NCBI GenBank assembly: GCA_038210495.1
Contig: JBBQWR010000002.1
Coordinates: 1 to 64,000 of the forward strand
Direction of reading: 5' to 3'
Source of the DNA: JBBQWR01 sp038210495
Lineage (GTDB): Bacteria > Planctomycetota > Planctomycetia > Pirellulales > DATAWG01
DNA length: 64,000 nucleotides
Under the pieces are notes generated by a model. That model was not told the DNA's origin. It ran no database searches and saw only the letters and a list, made by a program, of their open reading frames with translations. Numbering within the stretch: position 1 is the first letter of the stretch; every line of letters begins with the position of its first letter. This document shows, piece by piece, positions 34,795 to 43,298 of this stretch. The translations under genes were made by a program, and so were the position numbers.

Positions 34795-35002
34795 CTGATT
34801 CCGCGGCGATGCGATTGCCGTGACAATATTTGAAACTAAAGCCGCTTAAGCGACTATTGTCTGCTTGCGCATTCGTTTTTTCTGAGCGGTGAATGCCTCA
34901 CACCGCATCGGCAGCCATTTCTTGGCGCCAGTTCAATTATTTGCTTTTCTGCGATACTTCGTCGGCTTCTCCCAACCCGGTATTGCAAAATACAATTGCG
35001 GT
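34795..35002. other. gap between small ORF and DUF433 gene
   Basis: More AT-rich than its surroundings, no repeat family recognised. A TACAAT-like -10 element at 34991-34996 lies just before the DUF433 start. Confidence 0.3.
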
Positions 35003-35340
35003 ATGCAATCGGCAGAAGTCCATACAATCGAAATTCGATCAAACCGCGATGGGCAAGCGAGGGCCTGGATAGCGGGAACGCGGATTCGCGTGGTTGATAT
35101 CTATGCGATGGCGAGCTTCAGGGACTAAGTCCCGATGAGATTGTTGACGCGCTTTCGCATCTTACGCTTGCTCAGGTGCATACGGCACTCGCATATTATT
35201 TTGCAAACCGTGACGAGGTCTTGCGCCAATTTCGGGAAGAGAACGATCTGGCATCCCGCTTCCGCGCGATGACTGGTCCCGCCCCACTGGCGGCCAAAGA
35301 CCTGCAGTTAGCGACGCCGCGTGATTCGCTTCCATCTTGA
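35003..35340 (+). pseudogene. DUF433 antitoxin-like gene, single-base frameshift
   Basis: From the ATG at 35003 the frame reads QSAEVHTIEIRSNRDGQARA then WIAGTRIRVVDIYAMASF, a DUF433 start. It then ends at a stop (35126-35128) after SFRD. Reading one base over from about 35118, the frame continues LQGLSPDEIVDALSHLTLAQ and VHTALAYYFANRDEVLRQFR, the rest of a normal DUF433 protein, to a stop at 35338. The join (AGCTTCAGGGACTAAG) looks like loss of one base where the family has F-x-G-L-S. The restored protein would be about 112 residues. Its 3' end overlaps the GTG start of the DUF5615 gene by 20 bases, the usual arrangement of this pair. It may be a real mutation or a sequencing error. Confidence 0.75.
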
Positions 35341-35647
35341 TGAATGCGTCAGCAGTCGTTTGACTACGGCGCTGCGACATCGGGGAATCGATGTCACGGC
35401 GGCGAATGATGCTGGACTACTGTCGGCCGTTGACAAAGACCATTTGAACTTCGCTCATCGTGAAGGTCGCGTGCTCATCACGCATGACAGCGATTTTCTG
35501 ATACTTCACCAAGCCGGGGCGGCTCACTCGGGACTCGTATATTGTCCGCCGGGCGCACGAACCGTCGGCCACATCGTCCGATTTCTTTGTCTATTGCCCG
35601 ACTGTATGACCAGCGACGAGATGCACGGGCGCGTCGAGTATTTCTGA
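35321..35647 (+). CDS. DUF5615 PIN-like protein (toxin-like partner of DUF433)
   Basis: This 108-residue protein has the PIN-like fold pattern: FHLDECVSSRLTTALRHRGI at the N-terminus, with conserved Asp and Glu; VDKDHLNFAHREGRVLITHD in the middle; and SDFLILHQAGAAHSGLVYCP after it. The acidic residues in LDE, D-x-D and THDSDF fit a Mg-dependent ribonuclease. DUF5615 genes are regularly found next to DUF433 genes and are predicted type II toxin-antitoxin pairs. GTG start inside the 3' end of the broken DUF433 gene. If DUF433 is truly lost, this toxin would have no antitoxin, which suggests that it is weak or inactive. Confidence 0.8.
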   Translation: MIRFHLDECVSSRLTTALRHRGIDVTAANDAGLLSAVDKDHLNFAHREGRVLITHDSDFLILHQAGAAHSGLVYCPPGARTVGHIVRFLCLLPDCMTSDEMHGRVEYF

Positions 35648-35661
35648 ACCTTTCGTGGCCT

Positions 35662-36774
35662 TCACTGCCACGAAAACTCCGGCAGCTTCATCAATTCTCC
35701 GCCCTTCAGGGCCGACTGATGGGCCAGAATGCCGACGCAGGTCCAGTTGGCCGATTGCACGGCATTGGGCATCGGATCGCGGCCTTCGACCAGCGCGGTG
35801 AGAAACTCGTGGGCCAGATGCGGGTGCGAGCCGCCGTGCCCGGAACCCTGCGTAAACGATAGATGTTGGTGCTCGCCGGCGTCGTACACGCCGCGCGTTG
35901 TGTACCGGCGAATCGGCTCCGGCAGCAGGTGCGCGTAGTCGGGCGTCTTCACTCGCTCGGGCTGCTCACCCGTAAAAATCACGCAATCCTCGTGCTCGAT
36001 CTGCGTCCACTCGAATGTCTTCTTTGAGCCATAGACGTCGAAGCTTTCGCGGTATTGCCGGGCCGTGTTGAACAGCGACCGGGTAATCTCAGCCGACAGA
36101 TCGGAGTTCCGCATCTTGATGTGGCACGACTCGACGGCGAACGGCGAGTTGTATTTTTTGCTCAGCGAATCGTCGATTTTTCCCGAGCCGAAGCAGGACA
36201 CGTACTCGGCCTCGGCCTGTGGTAGCGCAACCACCGGACCCACGCAGTGCGTGGCGTAGTGCATCGGCGGCAGCCCTTCCCAATAGCCGGGCCAGCCGGC
36301 CATCTCTTGCTGGTGCGAGGCCCGCAGGAATTGCAGCCGGCCCAGCTCTCCCTTTTGATATAGCTCTTTGACGAACAAGAACTCGCGGGAATAAACCACG
36401 GTCTCCATCATCATGTAGGTCTTGCCCGTCTTGCGGCTGAGCTCGACGATTCGGCCGCAGTCTTCGGCGCTAGTCGCCATCGGCACGGTGCAGGCCACAT
36501 GCTTGCCGGCCTGAAGCGCCTCGATCGACATCCAGGCGTGATCGGGAATCGGCGAATTGATGTGCACCGCGTCGACGTCCGGGTCCTTGAGCAACTCGCG
36601 GTAATCGCTGTATCGCTTGGGAATCTTGAAGGCGTGGCCGATCTGGCCCAACTTTTCAGGGTTGCGTTGGCAGATCGCGTACATCTCGGCATGGGGATGC
36701 CGCTGATAAATGGGAATGAATTCGGCGCCGAAACCCAAACCGACGATCGCGATCTTGATCTTCTTGTCGCTCAT
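35662..36774 (-). CDS. Gfo/Idh/MocA family oxidoreductase
   Basis: This 370-residue protein has an N-terminal Rossmann fold (IKIAIVGLGFGAEFIPIYQR, about residues 6-25) and the family sequence ICQRNPEKLGQIGHAFKIPK with VDAVHINSPIPDHAWMSIEA and GKHVACTVPMATSAEDC, where the usual EKP is replaced by TVP. The C-terminal domain is a beta-sheet with a histidine-rich part (SGHGGSHPHLAHEFLTALVE). The family oxidises or dehydrates sugars and inositols with NAD(P). No signal peptide is visible, unlike many planctomycete members. Substrate unknown. Alone on its strand, with the TlpA-like gene about 140 bases upstream on the same strand. Confidence 0.82.
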   Translation of the reverse strand: MSDKKIKIAIVGLGFGAEFIPIYQRHPHAEMYAICQRNPEKLGQIGHAFKIPKRYSDYRELLKDPDVDAVHINSPIPDHAWMSIEALQAGKHVACTVPMATSAEDCGRIVELSRKTGKTYMMMETVVYSREFLFVKELYQKGELGRLQFLRASHQQEMAGWPGYWEGLPPMHYATHCVGPVVALPQAEAEYVSCFGSGKIDDSLSKKYNSPFAVESCHIKMRNSDLSAEITRSLFNTARQYRESFDVYGSKKTFEWTQIEHEDCVIFTGEQPERVKTPDYAHLLPEPIRRYTTRGVYDAGEHQHLSFTQGSGHGGSHPHLAHEFLTALVEGRDPMPNAVQSANWTCVGILAHQSALKGGELMKLPEFSWQ

Positions 36775-36915
36775 TTTCCATTCGACCTGATGAAGTGGAT
36801 GAACCCGGAATTGCTGCTTGAGAGAATCATCGCTGAATTATGGTGTTTCACTCACCGGCTGTCCATAAACCGCCCGCACGAAAACCGCGGTTATCGTTGG
36901 TGGGCAGTGCCTACT

Positions 36916-37698
36916 TTACTTGCCCAGCAGTTCTTCAAGCGCCCGGCTGAGGTTGTCGCCGCGGGCCTTGATCGAGACCACCTTGCCGCTTTGGTCGATG
37001 AGAATTGCGGTTGGGACGCTTTGCACGCCGTAATGGATTGCCAGCGGTGTATCCCAACCGGCGCCGGTCGATTCACTGCCGACCAGCACGGGCCAGCGGA
37101 TTTGCTCTTTGTCGAGGAAATTCCTGAGATCGACGGCATCCGTGTCGAGGCTTACGCCGACCACCTCGAAGCCCCGGGCACGATATTTCTCGTAATTTCG
37201 CTTCACGTTTGGCAATTCTTTGCGACACGGCCCACACCAGGTCGCCCAGAAATCGACGAGCACCACTTTGCCCTTGAGGCTCGTGGGATCGAATCGAGCG
37301 CCGTCTAGCCCGGCGCCGAAAATCTTCATCGGGCGCCCAACGAGTCCGAGCCGCCGGGCCACGCCGGCGAACTTCGCCGACAACAGGGGCGCATCTCCGG
37401 TCTTGCTGTCGCGAGCCAACTGGCTGAGCTCGCCATACGCACGGATCGCCAGTTTTCTGGTCGCGGGATCGTTGGATAGGAGCTTCGCGACGGCGATCGC
37501 TTGCTTGAGCGCGGCCGCATCAGTGGGCGAGCCAGCCAGTTCCGCCCGTGCCATTTCCCAAATCTTGGCGGCGTCTTCCGGGCTGACCTTAGGCGCTGGC
37601 TTGGCGGTGGTTTCGCCGTAAGCCAAGGGCACAAGCGCCAGCGCGGCGAGAAACCCAGATAGAGCCACAACGCACCGGAGCGAGATAAAACGAGCCAT
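36916..37698 (-). CDS. TlpA-like thioredoxin-fold protein, exported
   Basis: This 260-residue protein starts at ATG 37698 (after AAGGATCG) with a signal peptide (RFISLRCVVALSGFLAALAL, cleaved near residue 27). A helical linker of about 90 residues follows. The C-terminal thioredoxin domain (about residues 125-258) contains VDFWATWCGPCRKELPNVKR with the active CxxC (CGPC), and GFEVVGVSLDTDAVDLRNFL, with the cis-proline in VQSVPTAILIDQSG. TlpA/ResA proteins reduce disulfides or haem-binding cysteines in the periplasm. In this window the DUF1111 di-haem protein is a possible client, but this is only a guess. Confidence 0.85.
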   Translation of the reverse strand: MARFISLRCVVALSGFLAALALVPLAYGETTAKPAPKVSPEDAAKIWEMARAELAGSPTDAAALKQAIAVAKLLSNDPATRKLAIRAYGELSQLARDSKTGDAPLLSAKFAGVARRLGLVGRPMKIFGAGLDGARFDPTSLKGKVVLVDFWATWCGPCRKELPNVKRNYEKYRARGFEVVGVSLDTDAVDLRNFLDKEQIRWPVLVGSESTGAGWDTPLAIHYGVQSVPTAILIDQSGKVVSIKARGDNLSRALEELLGK

Positions 37699-37870
37699 GG
37701 GAGCGATCCTTGCTGAAGATTGAGGCAATGGCGCGGGACCGATTGGCCCTGGCTCCTCTCCACAAGCGCGGTTTGGAGCAAGATGCTACACCGTCGCGAA
37801 AGAAAGTTGGCGGCCGTCGCTTTTGAACGGGCTTTGTTGGTTTGCTATCTGACGGCGCACGGCAGGACGG

Positions 37871-37895
37871 CGCGGCAGGATGCCGCGTCTATGTA
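37871..37895. repeat. dispersed hairpin repeat, family D
   Basis: CGCGGCAGGATGCCGCG followed by TCTATGTA, a stem with a GGA loop. The copy lies just after the 3' end of the FAD/Fe-S gene (37905). Confidence 0.7.
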
Positions 37896-37904
37896 AGGCC
37901 GGCG

Positions 37905-40900
37905 TCACTCCGCGAGCGACTGCGCAATCAGTTCGATCGGATGCAGCGCCGCGCGCTGGGCGCCGTGCTGAATCTGATGACGGCAGGAAAAGCCCGGGGC
38001 CAGAATCGTCGCGTCCGGCGCCGAACGGACGGCCGGGAGCAGCACCCGCTCGCCGATCTTCATACTCAGTTCGTAATGCTCGTAGCCGAACGAACCGGCC
38101 ATGCCGCAGCAGCCCGAATCGACCAGCGATGGCGCCGCGCCGGGGATCGCCCGGAGCATTGCCAGCGTGTCGTGCATGCCGACGAGTGCCTTCTGATGGC
38201 AATGGCCGTGAAGCAGTAGGGCCTTGTCGTGCGGCTTGAGCGGGATTTCGAAGCCCGCGGCGACTAAATGAGTTTCGATCAACATCGTAACCGACGCCAC
38301 TTGTTTCGCCGCGTCGCCCGGCGCGAGATCGAGATACTCGTCGGTCAGCGTCAACAGGCAACTGGGCTCGCAACCCACAATCGGCACGCCCTGCTGGGCC
38401 CAAGGCAACAGCCGATTGATGTTTTCTTGGGCCAATTGCTTCGCCTGGTCGAGCATTCCTTTGGAGATTGCGGCTCGTCCGCAGCAGGTCAGTCCCGCGA
38501 GATGGACGTCATACCCTGCCCCTTCCAGCACTTTCACTGCGGCGCGATTCACGCGCGGTTCGCAAAAACTCGTCAGGCAATCGTCCAGCAGGACAATCGG
38601 CCCCCGCGATCCGGCTGTGTTCGAATCAGACACTTTTGCATCGGGCATTTTCAGACCAGCCGCTTGCCGCTGGCGGCGGTGAAACCATTTTTGAAAATGC
38701 AATCGCTCGAATCGCGGCAGGGGCCGCCGCCGATCAATGCCGAATAGCTTTTCCGCCAACCAACCGGAACCGGGCATCTTGGCCATCCAATTTGAAAATG
38801 GCGCCAGCGCCGACCCGAGATGATTCAAGCTGGCCACGTTCGCCATTAGTTGTGCGCCCAGCGTGGCTCCTTGGGCCGCTTGATATTGATGCAAAAATTC
38901 CGTCTTCATCTTCGCCACGTCGACATTCGACGGGCACTCGGCCTTGCACCCCTTGCACTGCAAACAGAGATCGAACGTCTCGAACATCGGCCGGCTCGTG
39001 AGCCGTTCGACGGGCAAGGCCCCCGAGAGCACCAGCCGCAGCGCATTGGCTCGGCCGCGAGTGCTGTGTTCTTCGTCGCCAGTCGCCATGAACGAAGGGC
39101 ACATCGTGCCGGTTTGCGTTTTGCGGCAAACCCCGGCGCCATTGCACATCTCGGTTGCCCGCAGAAATCCGCCTTCGCGGCTAAAATCGAGCGTCGTGCG
39201 AATTTGCGGCAATACGACATCGGGCCGGCGGCGCAGATTGGCGATCGGACTGGGGCCATCGACGACTTTGCCCGGGTTTAAAATATTAAGCGGATCGAAG
39301 GCGGCTTTGATTTGCTTGAACGCCGCATAAATTCGCTCGCCGAACAGCCGCTCGTTCAGATAACTGCGCGCTAGTCCGTCGCCATGCTCGCCGCTCATCG
39401 CGCCGTGGAATTCGATCACCAGATCGCAGACCTCTTTGGAGATCCGCTCGATGAGCGCCTGATCGTTGCGGTCGGCGATGTCCAGCAGCGGACGAATATG
39501 CAGGCACCCGACGGATGCGTGACCATAGAAGGCGCCGACCGTTCCGGCCCGCGTCACGATCTCGCGGAACTTCGCCACGAACTCGGGCAGCCGGTTCGGG
39601 TCGACGGCCGTGTCTTCGACGAACGCGATCGGCTTGCGAAGACCCGGAATGCCGTAGAGCAGCGGCAGCGCGGCTTTGCGACAGGCCCAAACGTGATCCA
39701 CCGTTTCCGGTTCGAGCACTTCGAGCGCATGAGTCAACCCTGGCTGGCCGCGCATTTTATCGGCTAGATCGGCCACCTGCTGGCGAACTGCCGCGTCGCT
39801 ATCGCCGCTGAATTCGACCAGCATCAGCGATTCCGGGTAGCCGACCACGAAGTCCAGATAATGCCGATATTCAAGACTATTTTCCGCTAGCCGAATAATT
39901 TGGCCATCGAACAACTCCGCGGCCGAAGGCTTGCACGCCAGCGCCGGCCCCGTTGACGCGACCGCCGCTTCGAGCGAGTCGAAATGCAACACGACGACAC
40001 CGCGCCGCGCGGGCTTGGGCACAAGATACACGAGCGCCTCGGTCACGACACCCAGCGTTCCCTCGGCGCCCACGAGCAATCTCGCCAGATTGAAATCGGC
40101 GCCCGGATAACGCTCCGACTCGATCTGTCTGACGAGCCCAACGCTTGGAGGCGGCGACAAACGATTGCGGCATTCGGCGACGAACTCATCCAGGTTGTAG
40201 CCGCTGACCCGCCGCACGATCGGCGGAAACCGATCGATGATCTCTTGGCGATTGGAAGCGACAATCTGCGTCCCGGTTCGATAAGCTCGGCCCCAACAGT
40301 CGCTCCGATTTTGTTCGGCGGCAAGCTGGGTCGGCGTCAGCGGTCGCAATGTTGCAGCGACTCCGTTGGCCGACAGCACTTCCAATTCACTCACATGATC
40401 GACCGTCTTGCCGTATAGAATTGAACGCGAGCCGGCCGAGTTGTTGCCGATCATGCCGCCGATGTTCGCGCGATTGCTCGTGGCTACATCCGGTCCGAAT
40501 TGAAGACCGTGCTTCGCGGCGGCGGCGTTCAATTGATCGAGCACCACGCCCGGCTCGACGCGGGCCGTTTGCCGCACGGGATCGAGATCGACGATCCGAT
40601 TCAGATATTTGCTGAAATCGATCACGATCCCCGGACCGATAGCCTGTCCCGAAAGGCTCGTGCCGCTGCCCCGCGCGGTGACCGACACGCCGTATTCACT
40701 GGCCAACTCGAGTGTGGCTTTGACATCGCCGGTCGAGCGTGGCACGACTACGGCCAGCGGCAGGATCTGATAGAGACTGGCGTCGGTCGCGTAGAGGGCG
40801 CGACGATGTTGATCGAAAATCACGTCGCCGGAAATTCGCCGGGTTAATTCGCTAGCAAGTGGCGACTCTGCTAGCGGTGAGTTTGCCAGTTGTTCCGACT

Positions 40901-40919
40901 GTGACGGCGAAATTTGCAT
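37905..40919 (-). CDS. FAD-linked oxidase fused to a GlpC-type Fe-S module
   Basis: This 1004-residue protein joins two units. The N-terminal half is a FAD_binding_4/FAD-oxidase C dehydrogenase: SVTARGSGTSLSGQAIGPGI and SNRANIGGMIGNNSAGSRSI bind FAD, and VGAFYGHASVGCLHIRPLLD lies in the substrate domain. The C-terminal half (from about residue 600) is Fe-S: CNGAGVCRKTQTGTMCPSFM and CLQCKGCKAECPSNVDVAKM bind two [4Fe-4S] clusters. Two CCG-type domains follow (TCCGRAAISKG, SGCCGMAGSFGYE). This is the D-lactate/D-2-hydroxyglutarate/glycolate oxidase family. The exact hydroxy-acid is not clear. The ATG at 40919 was chosen; the upstream frame is not conserved-looking. Confidence 0.88.
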   Translation of the reverse strand: MQISPSQSEQLANSPLAESPLASELTRRISGDVIFDQHRRALYATDASLYQILPLAVVVPRSTGDVKATLELASEYGVSVTARGSGTSLSGQAIGPGIVIDFSKYLNRIVDLDPVRQTARVEPGVVLDQLNAAAAKHGLQFGPDVATSNRANIGGMIGNNSAGSRSILYGKTVDHVSELEVLSANGVAATLRPLTPTQLAAEQNRSDCWGRAYRTGTQIVASNRQEIIDRFPPIVRRVSGYNLDEFVAECRNRLSPPPSVGLVRQIESERYPGADFNLARLLVGAEGTLGVVTEALVYLVPKPARRGVVVLHFDSLEAAVASTGPALACKPSAAELFDGQIIRLAENSLEYRHYLDFVVGYPESLMLVEFSGDSDAAVRQQVADLADKMRGQPGLTHALEVLEPETVDHVWACRKAALPLLYGIPGLRKPIAFVEDTAVDPNRLPEFVAKFREIVTRAGTVGAFYGHASVGCLHIRPLLDIADRNDQALIERISKEVCDLVIEFHGAMSGEHGDGLARSYLNERLFGERIYAAFKQIKAAFDPLNILNPGKVVDGPSPIANLRRRPDVVLPQIRTTLDFSREGGFLRATEMCNGAGVCRKTQTGTMCPSFMATGDEEHSTRGRANALRLVLSGALPVERLTSRPMFETFDLCLQCKGCKAECPSNVDVAKMKTEFLHQYQAAQGATLGAQLMANVASLNHLGSALAPFSNWMAKMPGSGWLAEKLFGIDRRRPLPRFERLHFQKWFHRRQRQAAGLKMPDAKVSDSNTAGSRGPIVLLDDCLTSFCEPRVNRAAVKVLEGAGYDVHLAGLTCCGRAAISKGMLDQAKQLAQENINRLLPWAQQGVPIVGCEPSCLLTLTDEYLDLAPGDAAKQVASVTMLIETHLVAAGFEIPLKPHDKALLLHGHCHQKALVGMHDTLAMLRAIPGAAPSLVDSGCCGMAGSFGYEHYELSMKIGERVLLPAVRSAPDATILAPGFSCRHQIQHGAQRAALHPIELIAQSLAE

Positions 40920-41087
40920 GATCGTAACGGTCTGGCGACGAGGGCAAGTTGCATGCGCGCATCGAGCGCGGCGATTGAGCACAATTATACTTGAATGCTC
41001 GGGGATTGTTGTTAAAGTCGAAGGGGTGAAGGTCATTCGCGCCGCTGCCGGCGCATCGCATTTCAGCTTCTCCGAGCACGCCTACGC

Positions 41088-41660
41088 ATGTCTACCGCAC
41101 GCCCTCAACCTAGCGATAGTGAAGTCGACGATTTGCTGCGCAACGCACAATTGCGCGACGAACTCGAGCCTTATTTCGACGAATCGATCGGCCGTCTCAA
41201 TGTGGCCGATTTGCCGACGCCGGTCGAGAACGAATTTTTGGCTTCGATGCTGGCCTGGGAACGAGCGCCCGCGCTGCCGATCAGTCAATGGTTTGAGCCG
41301 GAGCTAATCTTGCCGCAGCCCGAAGAGCTGAGCGACGAGGCCTTGCATAAGACGCTGTGGGAAACCATCGAAAAGTTATTCACCAAGCGGATCTTGCTGG
41401 ACTTCACCGATCATCTTTCGGACCGGGCGCTCTACTGCTTGATCTGCCGCGACATCTTGCAGACGCAGGAGAAAAAAGTCGACGCTCCAAAAAACTATCT
41501 GCACTGGGACTGCTCCGACGCGGGCAGCGACAACGACGTGTGGCTGCGGTATTACGCCAGCGATGACGATCGCCAAGCCTGGGCCGACGATTTTCCCGAG
41601 CCGCTGCCGCCTCGTGAAGCTCCGCCCTATCGCCGCGACATGCCGAAGGCGCCGTTTTAA
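41088..41660 (+). CDS. conserved-looking acidic hypothetical protein
   Basis: This 190-residue soluble protein is rich in Asp/Glu/Leu. It is divided into an N-terminal helical region (SEVDDLLRNAQLRDELEPYF, ENEFLASMLAWERAPALPIS), a middle with LHKTLWETIEKLFTKRILLD and a segment with two cysteines (ALYCLICRDILQTQEKKVDA), and a C-terminal proline-rich tail (PEPLPPREAPPYRRDMPKAP). I recognise no domain. It is divergent from the FAD/Fe-S gene with about 170 bases between, and convergent with mobA. The smooth reading frame, charge composition and lack of stop codons support a real gene. Confidence 0.65.
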   Translation: MSTARPQPSDSEVDDLLRNAQLRDELEPYFDESIGRLNVADLPTPVENEFLASMLAWERAPALPISQWFEPELILPQPEELSDEALHKTLWETIEKLFTKRILLDFTDHLSDRALYCLICRDILQTQEKKVDAPKNYLHWDCSDAGSDNDVWLRYYASDDDRQAWADDFPEPLPPREAPPYRRDMPKAPF

Positions 41661-41708
41661 ACCACGCAGGTTTCAACCACGCCCTTTTTTGACCACCTGG
41701 ACAGGCGG

Positions 41709-42317
41709 CTAACCCTTCGTTAATTTTTCTGCCTCGCTCAATTCATCGGGCGTGTTCACGTTGCGGAGTGAACGCAGGTCGGGATCAATATCGCGCAACT
41801 CGTCGGCTGCGACGATGCGCGTCGGCGCTTCAGCCATTAGCTCGGTCACTTTCAGTCGGCTGCCGGCTAGCATTGCCTCGATGTAACCCAAAGCACTGGG
41901 GCGATACGCCGCCGCGAGCGGATGAAATTGGCCATCGACTTGGGCCACGGCGATTTGCTTGTCGGGCGCCGCCGCCAGAAGGTTCAACATTCGCTGGACG
42001 AACGCAACGCTCAGCAGCGGCGCGTCACAGCCCGCGATAAACGCGATCGACACGTCTTCGTCCAGTGCCGACAATCCATCGGCGATCGCTTGAAGCGGCC
42101 CGCGATCCGGTTGACTATCGCGCACGATTTTCACGGCCCGGGGCAATCGTGGCAGCTCTTGCTGGTCGGCCGCGACGACGATCATCGGAGATAAAACTTC
42201 GCTCAGGATACGGGCGACTCGCTGCAACATCGGCTCGACGCCAAACGGGAGCCATGCCTTCGGCGCGCCCATTCGACGGCTGTGCCCGCCGCAGAGGATG
42301 ATTCCTGCTGATCGCAT
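41709..42317 (-). CDS. mobA: MobA-like NTP transferase (molybdenum cofactor guanylyltransferase)
   Basis: This 202-residue protein opens with AGIILCGGHSRRMGAPKAWL, the NTP-binding loop of MobA/IspD-type transferases, with the signature G-G-x-S-x-R-M-G and a lysine. Later motifs are DRGPLQAIADGLSALDEDVS and IAFIAGCDAPLLSVAFVQRM, holding the metal-binding Asp, and HPLAAAYRPSALGYIEAML. The family attaches GMP (MobA) or CMP (MocA) to molybdopterin. MobA is most likely by length and the GPLQAI motif. No other molybdenum cofactor gene is close. ATG at 42317 preferred over an upstream in-frame start. Confidence 0.8.
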   Translation of the reverse strand: MRSAGIILCGGHSRRMGAPKAWLPFGVEPMLQRVARILSEVLSPMIVVAADQQELPRLPRAVKIVRDSQPDRGPLQAIADGLSALDEDVSIAFIAGCDAPLLSVAFVQRMLNLLAAAPDKQIAVAQVDGQFHPLAAAYRPSALGYIEAMLAGSRLKVTELMAEAPTRIVAADELRDIDPDLRSLRNVNTPDELSEAEKLTKG

Positions 42318-42389
42318 GACTCTGTTGGGTTCCAAATTTGTTGTCCTACCCGGCGTTGTCGAGGACTGCGAGTCGCACGCGATGCCGCG

Positions 42390-43217
42390 TTACGATTTCA
42401 AACTGCTGACGCCCACTGCGTCGCTCTCGAGGGCCGCCAACATTTCAGCAACGTAATCGCCAATCTCAGTTATAACGGCGCTCCGCGGCTTGCTGCCCGC
42501 GGCGGCAATGCGACGCACAATCGCCGAACCGACGATCAATCCATCCGCGACCGGCGCGAGCGCTCGCACGTCTTCCGGCCGGCTGATGCCGAATCCAATG
42601 CAAATCGGCAATGGCGTTTGCAGCCGCAGCCAGTTGACGTTGTCGATTAGATCGGAGGGCAAGGCGCCCCGTTCGCCCGTAATACCCGTAACTGAAACAT
42701 AGTATAAAAATCCGGTGCTAGCCTCCGCAATTCGCAAGGCCCGGTCGCGCGGCGTCGTGGGGGTGACCAATTGCACGAGACTGAAATCGGCCGCCCGGCA
42801 GATTTTGGCCAATTGGGGCGATTCCTCGACCGGCAAATCGGGAACGATCGCGCCAGCGAATCCGGCCGCCCGTGCGTCCGCCACGTACTTGTCCAGCCCG
42901 TGCCGATAAATGATCGCGTAGCTGAGCATCGTGACAACCGGCGCGCCGAGCGTGGGAACAGTGGCGCCTGCGCTCGAAAAAATGTCGGCCAACTTAATCT
43001 TGTGGGCCAGCGCCCGCGTGTACGACGCTTGAATCACGGGCCCATCGGCGATGGGGTCGCTGTAGGGCACGCCCAGCTCGCACAGATGACATCCTCGCGC
43101 GACGAATTCCTTGAGCAGCGCAGCGGTGAAATCGAGATCGGGATCGCCTGCCGTGATAAACGGCATCAACGCCTTGCGGCCCGTGGAGCGAAGTTTGCGG
43201 AACAACTCTGGAATCAT
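42390..43217 (-). CDS. trpA: tryptophan synthase alpha subunit
   Basis: This 275-residue TIM-barrel enzyme splits indole-3-glycerol phosphate. The N-terminus contains ALMPFITAGDPDLDFTAALL, then HLCELGVPYSDPIADGPVIQ (about residues 43-62, catalytic Glu). AGFAGAIVPDLPVEESPQLA carries the catalytic Asp, and VTGITGERGALPSDLIDNVN and PICIGFGISRPEDVRAL bind phosphate. It sits after trpB on the same strand; the gap of about 80 bases holds a short dispersed repeat. The other trp genes are elsewhere. Confidence 0.96.
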   Translation of the reverse strand: MIPELFRKLRSTGRKALMPFITAGDPDLDFTAALLKEFVARGCHLCELGVPYSDPIADGPVIQASYTRALAHKIKLADIFSSAGATVPTLGAPVVTMLSYAIIYRHGLDKYVADARAAGFAGAIVPDLPVEESPQLAKICRAADFSLVQLVTPTTPRDRALRIAEASTGFLYYVSVTGITGERGALPSDLIDNVNWLRLQTPLPICIGFGISRPEDVRALAPVADGLIVGSAIVRRIAAAGSKPRSAVITEIGDYVAEMLAALESDAVGVSSLKS

Positions 43218-43252
43218 ATGTAATCCAACGATTCTATCATCGAATACTCCCC

Positions 43253-43277
43253 AGCCGCGTTCGCTCGCGACGCGCTC
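43253..43277. repeat. short dispersed repeat (AGCCGCGTTCGCT)
   Basis: A 25-base element beginning AGCCGCGTTCGCT with C-GCGACGCGCTC following, matching 46519-46543 at all but two positions. It lies in the trpB-trpA gap. Confidence 0.6.
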
Positions 43278-43298
43278 TTCCAGAGCGCCATCCTACGT

